From: an uncultured Lachnobacterium sp.
Lineage (GTDB): Bacteria > Bacillota > Clostridia > Lachnospirales > Lachnospiraceae
Length of the DNA stretch: 13,314 nucleotides
Assembly: GCA_900548765.1 (NCBI GenBank)
Contig: URLU01000044.1
Span: 1-13,314, forward strand
Reading direction: 5' to 3'
Made by a program: the position numbers and the translations under genes. The notes under the pieces are model-generated. The model was not told where the DNA came from. It did not search any database and saw only the letters and a program-made list of their open reading frames with translations. Positions 1 to 5,677 of the stretch are shown in pieces (positions within the stretch are counted from its first letter, which is position 1; every line of letters starts with the position of its first letter).

Positions 1-1469
1 AGGAGGATTTCAGAAAGGTGGTAAATGAGCACCGCAGTAAGCATATTCCGCTGGATATGGTCTACATGGACATAGACTATATGGAGGATTTCAAGGATTT
101 CACCATTAATCCAGATGAATTTGCAGATTTTCCTGACTTTGTAAAAGAAATGAGGGAGCAGAATATCCATCTCGTGCCAATCATAGATGCCGGAGTCAAA
201 ATTGAAGAGGGCTATGACGTCTATGAGGAGGGCATAGAAAAAGGATATTTCTGCAAGAGAGCCGACGGCAGTGAGTTTGTGGCTGCTGTATGGCCGGGCG
301 AGACTCATTTCCCTGATTTTTTAAATCCAGATGCCCGCAGATGGTTTGGTGATAAATACAAAATCCTTCTGGACATGGGAATTGACGGTTTTTGGAACGA
401 TATGAATGAGCCTGCTATTTTTTATACACCGGAGGGGCTTGAGGATGCTAAAAAGCTGATTAAAGACTTTAATGATAATCCTGATGACACTCCTGCCTTT
501 GATGTGCTGTGTAGCCTTGAAGGGCTTGCCAACAATCCAGAGGATTACAAAAGCTTCTATCACAATGTAAATGGCAAAAAAATCTGCCATGCCGATGTTC
601 ACAACCTGTTCGGCTACAATATGACAAGGGCTGCCGGTGAAGCCTTTGAACGAATTAAACCAGATGAGAGAGTGCTTATGTTCTCCCGCTCCTCATATGT
701 GGGCATGCACCGCTATGGTGGTATCTGGATGGGTGATAACCTAAGCTGGTGGAGCCACCTGCTCATGAATCTCAAAATGCTTCCATCCTTAAATATGATC
801 GGTATATTGTATACAGGAGCTGATATTGGTGGATTTGGCTCAGATACTTCAAGGGATTTGGTGCTCCGCTGGCTGGCTCTCGGTGTATTCACACCGCTTA
901 TGCGAAATCATTCGGCGAAGGGTACAAGAGAGCAGGAATTTTACCAGTTTGAGGACGCTTCTGATTTTGAAAGCGTTATCTCTGTGAGATACCGCCTGAT
1001 TCCTTACATCTACAGCGAGTACATGAAGGCAGCCCTGGATGACGAGATGATGTTTAAGCCGTTGGCTTTCGCCTATCCAGATGACGGGATAGCTGTCCAG
1101 ATTGAAGACCAGATGATGCTTGGAAACGAAGTTATGATAACGCCGGTATACACACAGAATGCCCAGGGCAGGTTCGTATATCTGCCAGAAGATATGATGT
1201 TTGTAAAATTCATGGGAGATGGCAGCATATATACCGAAAAAATGGGAAAAGGCTCCCACTACATCAGCGTGACACTAAATGAAGTACCATTATTTATCAG
1301 AGAAAATAAATGCATACCTCTCGCCACAAAGGCAGAGTCCACAGCAGATATTGACGAGGATAATCTGACACTTATCGGATATGATGGTGCAGAATACAGG
1401 CTCTACAATGATGATGGAATACATAAGGATTATGATAACAAGAGCCATTACAGCACATTGAAAAAATAG
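1..1469 (+). CDS. GH31 family alpha-glucosidase, 5'-truncated by window edge
   Basis: Hydrolyses terminal alpha-glucosidic bonds of malto- or isomalto-oligosaccharides, probably in the cytosol since no export signal is visible (though the N-terminus is missing). The frame is open to the left edge. A GTG at 18 falls inside conserved sequence (upstream codons read EDFRKV) and is not the real start. About 488 C-terminal residues are present: the TIM barrel from its first strands (IPLDMVYMDIDYM) and the C-terminal beta region. Counting from the GTG, the GH31 nucleophile is D128 in GFWNDMNEP and the acid/base is D240 in WMGDN. The family block GADIGGFGSD and the MRNHSAKGTREQE stretch follow. The missing N-terminal beta-sandwich and first barrel strands should lie to the left. 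It ends about 200 bases before the heat-shock unit, with no clear terminator. GH31 assignment is very sure; exact linkage specificity cannot be read. Confidence 0.95.
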   Translation, partial: EDFRKVVNEHRSKHIPLDMVYMDIDYMEDFKDFTINPDEFADFPDFVKEMREQNIHLVPIIDAGVKIEEGYDVYEEGIEKGYFCKRADGSEFVAAVWPGETHFPDFLNPDARRWFGDKYKILLDMGIDGFWNDMNEPAIFYTPEGLEDAKKLIKDFNDNPDDTPAFDVLCSLEGLANNPEDYKSFYHNVNGKKICHADVHNLFGYNMTRAAGEAFERIKPDERVLMFSRSSYVGMHRYGGIWMGDNLSWWSHLLMNLKMLPSLNMIGILYTGADIGGFGSDTSRDLVLRWLALGVFTPLMRNHSAKGTREQEFYQFEDASDFESVISVRYRLIPYIYSEYMKAALDDEMMFKPLAFAYPDDGIAVQIEDQMMLGNEVMITPVYTQNAQGRFVYLPEDMMFVKFMGDGSIYTEKMGKGSHYISVTLNEVPLFIRENKCIPLATKAESTADIDEDNLTLIGYDGAEYRLYNDDGIHKDYDNKSHYSTLKK

Positions 1470-1513
1470 AATTTATTAAGCAATTATTATATTTATAAAA
1501 TAAAAATAAATTG

Positions 1514-1540
1514 TTAGCACTCACCCTTGACAAGTGCTAA
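1514..1540 (+). promoter_or_regulatory. CIRCE operator (HrcA binding site)
   Basis: The inverted repeat TTAGCACTC, nine spacer bases, AAGTGCTAA matches the CIRCE consensus TTAGCACTC-N9-GAGTGCTAA at 17 of 18 arm positions; the one mismatch is A for G at 1532. CIRCE is bound by the heat-shock repressor HrcA. It lies about 130 bases before the Hsp20 start and overlaps the promoter -35, so occupancy should block transcription directly. Lone CIRCE control of a small heat-shock gene is less usual than control of groESL or dnaK operons. Confidence 0.95.
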
Positions 1541-1555
1541 TAAAAAGACTATAAC
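1527..1555 (+). promoter_or_regulatory. Vegetative promoter of the hsp20 unit
   Basis: A perfect -35 TTGACA (1527-1532), a 17-bp spacer and TATAAC (1550-1555) make a near-consensus sigma-A promoter. The -35 lies in the spacer and right arm of the CIRCE element. Transcription should start near 1562, giving an untranslated leader of about 105 bases before the Hsp20 start codon. Confidence 0.88.
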
Positions 1556-1667
1556 GTAGTCAGAACAAAAGAAAAGAAACCATTACATAGTTTCCAAACA
1601 TTCCAAGTTCAAAGTTTATAGTAACAAGGTAGTTATAATATTGTTGTAAAGAGAGGAAGGATGACTT

Positions 1668-2150
1668 ATGTTAACACCTAGTTTATTTAATGGAAACTTT
1701 GAATTATTTGATGACCTTTATCAGGATCCATGGTTTGGATTTGACGACCGCGAATTTAAGAACCTGGAAAAGAAATTGTATGGACACAGGGCTAAAAATG
1801 TAATGAATACCGATATAAAGGAATCAGATAAGGAATACGAGCTGGAGATGGATCTCCCAGGCTTCAAGAAAGATGAGATTTCTGTCGAGCTTAACGATGG
1901 TTATCTGACAATCAGCGCAGCCAAAGGCTTGGACAAAGATGAAGCTGAATCCAAGGCAGAAGCAAAGAAAGGTAACTATATCCGTCGTGAGAGATACAGT
2001 GGTGCCTGTCAGCGTAGCTTCTATGTAGGAGAAGAGGTAACTCAGGATGATATCAAGGCAAGCTTCAAGCATGGTATCTTAACCCTTACAATTCCTAAAA
2101 AGGATGCAAAACAGGTTGAGAGCAAAAAGTATATCTCGATTGAGGGATAA
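1668..2150 (+). CDS. hsp20: Small heat-shock protein, Hsp20/alpha-crystallin family
   Basis: ATP-independent cytosolic holdase that binds unfolding proteins until the DnaK or ClpB systems refold them. It has 160 residues, normal for a bacterial sHsp. Residues 1-45 form a variable aromatic N-arm (DPWFGFDD). The alpha-crystallin domain spans roughly 46-150, with the typical ELEMDLPGFKKDEISVEL strand pair, a loop rich in Lys/Glu/Ala, and the closing GILTLTIPKK strand. A short tail ends ISIEG, where the usual I-x-I anchor appears as I-S-I. The start at 1668 has a strong ribosome site GAGAGGAAGG at 1651-1660. The ATG at 1661 is out of frame and quickly stops. A CIRCE-overlapped promoter controls it. 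It lies 114 bases before a DnaJ-like gene, suggesting a joint stress unit. Assignment is firm. Confidence 0.95.
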   Translation: MLTPSLFNGNFELFDDLYQDPWFGFDDREFKNLEKKLYGHRAKNVMNTDIKESDKEYELEMDLPGFKKDEISVELNDGYLTISAAKGLDKDEAESKAEAKKGNYIRRERYSGACQRSFYVGEEVTQDDIKASFKHGILTLTIPKKDAKQVESKKYISIEG

Positions 2151-2201
2151 GCCGATGGATAAGCTCCAACAAGTTGTTTGCTGGTAAAAAAAAAAAAATG
2201 T

Positions 2202-2242
2202 AACAAAAGGCTTACTGCTTCAAAAGTGGTGAGCCTTTTGTT
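2202..2242 (+). terminator. Hairpin terminator or attenuator between hsp20 and the J-protein gene
   Basis: AACAAAAGGCTTAC (2202-2215) pairs with GTGAGCCTTTTGTT (2229-2242), a 14-bp stem with one G-U pair and a 13-base loop. A run of 13 A lies just upstream (2186-2198). The downstream strand offers only TTTTGTTTA, so termination may be partial and allow read-through into the J-protein gene, for which no separate promoter is obvious. The A tract could make it bidirectional. Confidence 0.75.
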
Positions 2243-2264
2243 TATAAAAAAGAAGGTGATTATT

Positions 2265-3203
2265 ATGGCAAAACGAGATTATTATGATGTTCTTGGAATA
2301 AACAAAAATGCAAGCAAACAGGAAATGAAAAGTGCCTATCGTAAGCTTGCAAAAAAATACCATCCCGACATGAACAAAGACAATCCGGAAGCAGAAAGAA
2401 TCTTCAAGGAAGTGACAGAAGCCTACAATGTCCTTTCTGATGATGAGAAGCGTAAGCTTTACGATAAGTTCGGCCATGCTGCATTTGATGGAAGCATGGG
2501 TGCCGACCCAAATCAATATACTAACAGCAATGATTCATTTTTCTGGAAGGACTCAGCCCAAAACGGCTCAACAGAATTTCATTATGAAGGAAATATAAAT
2601 GACATGTTTGATGACATGTTCGGAAGCTTTTTCAACCATAAAAATTCATATTCTTTCATGGATGGTGAAGAAAATAATAACGATATAGAAAGCGATATAA
2701 CTGTTTCCTTCAAGGAAGCAGCTCTGGGCTGTGAAAAGGTGATTCGCTTTGACGGAGCCAGAAACGACACACTTTCAGTAAAGATTCCAGCCGGTGTTAA
2801 CGACGGTCAGTCCATCAGGCTGAAAGGCAGGGGAAAGACCACACGGGATGGTCGGAGGGGAAATCTGTTTCTTAATGTGCATATTGCAAAGGATAAAAAA
2901 TACACAAGAACCGGTCAGGATGTATACACGAGACAGAATATACCTTATACAACCGCAATTCTGGGTGGAGAAGCCAGGGTTGACACTCTGTATGGGCCAG
3001 TGACCTGCAAGATTCCGGCAGGCAGCCAGACCGGAAGCAGACTGCGTCTTAAGAACAAGGGCATTGTGTCTATGAAAAATAAGAATGTCTATGGTGATGA
3101 ATATGTCACTCTGGAGGTTACAGTTCCAAAACATGTTTCTGCGGAGGAGCGGGAGCTTTTGTTGAAGCTTAAAGCAATGGAGGAGAGACGGCATGCCTCA
3201 TAA
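2265..3203 (+). CDS. DnaJ-like co-chaperone without zinc finger (class B/CbpA type)
   Basis: J-domain protein that stimulates the ATPase of an Hsp70 (DnaK) and delivers clients to it. It has 312 residues from the ATG at 2265, which begins MAKRDYYDVLG and follows a ribosome site near 2251-2257. A longer frame from 2178 would translate the terminator hairpin and is unlikely. The J domain is at residues 4-70 with HPD at 33-35. The linker (about 75-130) is rich in Phe, Asp and Asn (for example NDMFDDMFGSFF), not the classic Gly/Phe type. The two C-terminal beta domains cover about 135-295. No CxxCxGxG repeats are present, so this is not canonical DnaJ. Lying after hsp20, it probably links the holdase to DnaK refolding. 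Function firm, class assignment good. Confidence 0.93.
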   Translation: MAKRDYYDVLGINKNASKQEMKSAYRKLAKKYHPDMNKDNPEAERIFKEVTEAYNVLSDDEKRKLYDKFGHAAFDGSMGADPNQYTNSNDSFFWKDSAQNGSTEFHYEGNINDMFDDMFGSFFNHKNSYSFMDGEENNNDIESDITVSFKEAALGCEKVIRFDGARNDTLSVKIPAGVNDGQSIRLKGRGKTTRDGRRGNLFLNVHIAKDKKYTRTGQDVYTRQNIPYTTAILGGEARVDTLYGPVTCKIPAGSQTGSRLRLKNKGIVSMKNKNVYGDEYVTLEVTVPKHVSAEERELLLKLKAMEERRHAS

Positions 3204-3239
3204 TTTATTTAAAAATACCCTATTCTCAAAATTCTCCTG

Positions 3240-3248
3240 TGCTATAAT
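3240..3248 (+). promoter_or_regulatory. Extended -10 promoter for the response regulator/kinase pair
   Basis: TGCTATAAT is a perfect extended -10 (TG-N-TATAAT). No good -35 is visible 16-18 bp upstream, as is common for extended -10 promoters. Predicted initiation near 3255 leaves about 29 bases before the start codon at 3284, with AGGA at 3273-3276 as the ribosome site. Confidence 0.65.
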
Positions 3249-3283
3249 AGTCTAAAATATTGATGGACTATGAGGAAATACAG

Positions 3284-3958
3284 ATGAAGCAAATACTAAT
3301 CATAGAAGACGATACAGCCTTAAATCAGGGCTTGTGCAAGGCATTAAAGACAGATAGCCGCAAGCTTATCTCCTGTGAGACTATAAAAGCTGCAAGAGAC
3401 CAGCTCCTGTGTGGCTGTCCGTCTCTCATATTACTGGACATAAATCTGCCAGATGGAAGCGGACTGGATTTTTTGCAGGAAATAAAGCTGAACTATCCAG
3501 CTATACCGGTTATTCTCTTAACCGCAAACGATACAGACTTGGATATAGTAAGAGGGCTTGAGCTTGGGGCAGATGACTACATCACCAAGCCCTTCTCCCT
3601 GTCAGTGCTAAGGGCAAGGGTTAACACCCAGCTTAGAAAGGCGGAAAGCCTACAGGCTCAGACCACCGAACATGTATACAGGAAGGGCTGCTACGAGTTT
3701 GATTTTGAGAGAATGATATTTATAGTAAATGGTCAGGAAATCGAGCTTAGCAAGACCGAGCAGCGTCTTTTAAGACTTCTGGTGCAAAACGAGGGCATAA
3801 ATCTCCGCAGGGATTTTCTTCTGGACAGGGTCTGGAATGACAGCGCAGAATTTGTGGATGCCAATGCCCTCTCTGTGTCTATCAAGAGACTCAGAGACAA
3901 GCTTGGCACACCGGACAGCATCAAGACAGTATATGGAATAGGATATAGATTTGAATGA
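3284..3958 (+). CDS. OmpR/PhoB-family DNA-binding response regulator
   Basis: Cytosolic transcription factor activated by phosphorylation from the kinase encoded immediately downstream. It has 224 residues. The receiver domain (1-115) has the acidic pair E8-D9-D10, the phospho-acceptor D52 in LILLDINLPDGSG, the switch T in LLTAND and the K of ITKPFS. The C-terminal winged helix spans about 128-222, with the ELSKTEQRLLRLL helix and the ending TVYGIGYRFE. The ATG at 3284 is chosen because it has AGGA seven bases upstream; an in-frame ATG at 3260 has poorer context. The stop overlaps the kinase start (ATGA, 3955-3958), implying translational coupling. The domain form resembles BceR/VanR regulators. 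The likely target is the ABC transporter promoter downstream; this is inferred from position. Confidence 0.95.
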   Translation: MKQILIIEDDTALNQGLCKALKTDSRKLISCETIKAARDQLLCGCPSLILLDINLPDGSGLDFLQEIKLNYPAIPVILLTANDTDLDIVRGLELGADDYITKPFSLSVLRARVNTQLRKAESLQAQTTEHVYRKGCYEFDFERMIFIVNGQEIELSKTEQRLLRLLVQNEGINLRRDFLLDRVWNDSAEFVDANALSVSIKRLRDKLGTPDSIKTVYGIGYRFE

Positions 3959-4875
3959 ATAACTATAATACAGCCATCTGTATCGTGGGCATATGCCTTG
4001 TAATTACAGCACTTGTAATTATAATCAACCATCTGCGCACGAAGAAAACCATTGATACAATAGAAAATATGTTAAATCAGGCAGTCAAGGGCGATTTTTC
4101 TGAAAAAAGCTTTGACGAGACACGTCTGTCCTCACTTGAGACCAAGTTCGCCCATTACCTGAGCGCATCGGTGGTCTCTGCCAGAAATGTGGAGCTGGAA
4201 AAGGACAAGATTAAGTCTCTAATTGCGGATATTTCCCACCAGACCAAGACTCCCATAGCCAATCTGCTCCTTTACAGCGAGCTGCTGCTTGAGGATGATA
4301 CCGACAATTTATCCCCACAGATGCGAGAAAATATCCTACAGCTTCATACCCAGTCGGAAAAATTACAGTTCCTGATTGATTCGCTTGTAAAGCTGTCAAG
4401 GCTTGAAAACGGTATATTACAGCTCTCCCCACAGGAAGAAGCCCTTAAGCCCATGCTTGAGCTTGCTGTAAAAGATACAGAATCCAAAGCCAAGGCTAAG
4501 GGACTTAAGCTTATACTCCATGACACAGATGAAAAAGCTTATTTTGACAGCAAATGGACTCTGGAAGCCGTCTGCAACATCCTCGACAATGCTGTAAAAT
4601 ACACAAATGAGGGCAGCATAAGCTTATCTGTCACTGCCTATGAAATGTTTGTAAGAATTGATATAAAGGACAGCGGAATCGGCATAAAGGAAGAAGAGCT
4701 GCCTAAGATTTTTTCCAGATTTTACCGTTCAGAAGATACCAAAAGTATGGAGGGCGTGGGTATCGGACTGTATCTAAGCCGACAGATTCTAAGCGGAGAG
4801 GGCGGCTACATAAAGGTGTCCTCACTATACGGACATGGCAGTACTTTTTCTGTTTTTCTGCCAAAGTCGGCTTAA
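3955..4875 (+). CDS. Sensor histidine kinase with a single membrane helix and no extracellular sensor
   Basis: Membrane kinase that phosphorylates the upstream OmpR-type regulator. It has 306 residues. One hydrophobic helix (about 6-25) is followed by a short linker, a HisKA dimerisation domain with phospho-His H95 in ISHQTKTPIANLL, and an HATPase_c domain: N box near 208-215 (NILDNAVKY), G1 DSGIGIKEEELPKIFSRFYR, and G2 GVGIGLYLSRQIL. The near-complete lack of residues outside the membrane means it is unlikely to bind a ligand there by itself. BceS-type kinases with similarly little extracellular sequence receive the signal from a partner FtsX-type ABC transporter, and one lies downstream here. 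BceS has two helices, so this single-helix form differs. Kinase assignment is firm, the sensing mode inferred. Confidence 0.93.
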   Translation: MNNYNTAICIVGICLVITALVIIINHLRTKKTIDTIENMLNQAVKGDFSEKSFDETRLSSLETKFAHYLSASVVSARNVELEKDKIKSLIADISHQTKTPIANLLLYSELLLEDDTDNLSPQMRENILQLHTQSEKLQFLIDSLVKLSRLENGILQLSPQEEALKPMLELAVKDTESKAKAKGLKLILHDTDEKAYFDSKWTLEAVCNILDNAVKYTNEGSISLSVTAYEMFVRIDIKDSGIGIKEEELPKIFSRFYRSEDTKSMEGVGIGLYLSRQILSGEGGYIKVSSLYGHGSTFSVFLPKSA

Positions 4876-4903
4876 ATCTTTCAAAACTGTAATAATTTAT
4901 CTG

Positions 4904-4924
4904 TTTCCAGAAAGAGTCTGGAAA
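4904..4924 (+). promoter_or_regulatory. Perfect 8-bp palindrome, candidate operator before the ABC genes
   Basis: TTTCCAGA, five bases, TCTGGAAA is an exact inverted repeat between the kinase gene and the ABC genes. It has no T tract, so it is not an obvious terminator. It sits where the -35 of the extended -10 at 4933-4941 would lie. It could be the site of the OmpR-type regulator or another dimeric factor, or an RNA hairpin at the end of the kinase transcript. Confidence 0.5.
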
Positions 4925-4932
4925 GAATAATG

Positions 4933-4941
4933 TGTGATAAT
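4933..4941 (+). promoter_or_regulatory. Possible extended -10 promoter for the ABC transporter genes
   Basis: TGTGATAAT resembles TG-N-TATAAT with one mismatch. No -35 is recognisable. Instead, the palindrome at 4904-4924 occupies that region, fitting an activated promoter. Initiation near 4948 would begin after most of the left arm of the terminator hairpin, so such a transcript would escape it. Tentative. Confidence 0.4.
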
Positions 4942-4977
4942 CTGTATGTAATAAAAATGCTGCATACAGATTTTTTT
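4939..4977 (+). terminator. Intrinsic terminator after the two-component pair
   Basis: AATCTGTATG (4939-4948) pairs perfectly with CATACAGATT (4963-4972). The stem end runs into seven T (4971-4977). This classic intrinsic terminator ends transcripts from the regulator/kinase genes and separates them from the ABC genes, whose ribosome site lies about 20 bases downstream. Confidence 0.85.
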
Positions 4978-5002
4978 AGTATGCAATGTGTATGGAGGAT
5001 AT

Positions 5003-5677
5003 ATGGACATTTTACAAGCATGTGATTTAAAGAAAACATATGGGGCAGGCGAGGCCTGTGTGCATGCCTTAGACGGTGTGAGCCTCAACGTGCAGAAAGG
5101 AGAATTTTTGGCTATCGTGGGCACAAGCGGCAGTGGCAAATCCACCCTCTTACATATGCTGGGGGGCTTAGACAGACCAAGCTCCGGCAAGGTATTCGTG
5201 GATGGCAAGGACATCTTTTCCCTAAAGGATGAGGAGCTGACTATTTTCAGGCGCAGAAAAATAGGCTTTGTATTTCAGTCATACAATCTGGTGCCGGTAC
5301 TAAATGTGTACGAAAATATCGTGCTTCCAATCGAGCTGGATGGCGGTAAAGTCGATAAGGACTTTGTGAAAAAAATAACAGAAACACTGGGACTTAATCA
5401 GAGACTTGACGCCCTCCCAAACCAGCTCTCAGGAGGACAACAGCAACGAGTTGCCATAGCAAGAGCCCTGGCGTCAGAGCCTGCCATAATTCTTGCGGAT
5501 GAACCAACAGGAAACTTAGACGGACGTACAAGTCAGGACGTATTAAGTCTCCTAAAGGTGACCAGCCAGAAGTTCTCGCAGACGATTGTGATGATTACCC
5601 ACAACGAGGAAATCGCCCAGCTTGCGGACCGCATAATAAGGATTGAGGATGGACATATTCAGGAGAGAGCAGTATGA
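5003..5677 (+). CDS. ABC transporter ATP-binding protein (MacB/LolD/BceA type)
   Basis: Cytosolic ATPase subunit that powers the FtsX-type permease encoded next. It has 224 residues, typical of the family. Walker A GTSGSGKST is at residues 40-48. The Q-loop is in FVFQSYNLVPVLNVYEN, the signature is LSGGQQQRVAIARAL, Walker B is IILADEPTGNLD and the H-loop His is in MITHNEE. All catalytic residues are present. The ATG at 5003 has GGAGG four bases upstream; an in-frame GTG at 4988 precedes that ribosome site and is rejected. Its stop overlaps the permease ATG by four bases, so the subunits are probably coupled. With the neighbouring two-component pair it resembles peptide-antibiotic resistance and sensing modules. 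The substrate is not readable from sequence. Confidence 0.95.
   Translation: MDILQACDLKKTYGAGEACVHALDGVSLNVQKGEFLAIVGTSGSGKSTLLHMLGGLDRPSSGKVFVDGKDIFSLKDEELTIFRRRKIGFVFQSYNLVPVLNVYENIVLPIELDGGKVDKDFVKKITETLGLNQRLDALPNQLSGGQQQRVAIARALASEPAIILADEPTGNLDGRTSQDVLSLLKVTSQKFSQTIVMITHNEEIAQLADRIIRIEDGHIQERAV

Noticed and set aside
1634..1639. Second TATAAT before hsp20
   Set aside because: No -35 at a workable distance and it lies only 34 bases before the start codon; the CIRCE-linked promoter is far stronger.
2178..2264. Upstream start for the J-protein
   Set aside because: It would translate a poly-A run and the terminator hairpin and add 29 residues before the canonical MAKRDYY start, which has its own ribosome site.
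3260..3283. Upstream ATG for the OmpR-type regulator
   Set aside because: It adds eight residues before the normal receiver-domain start; the ATG at 3284 has the better-placed AGGA.
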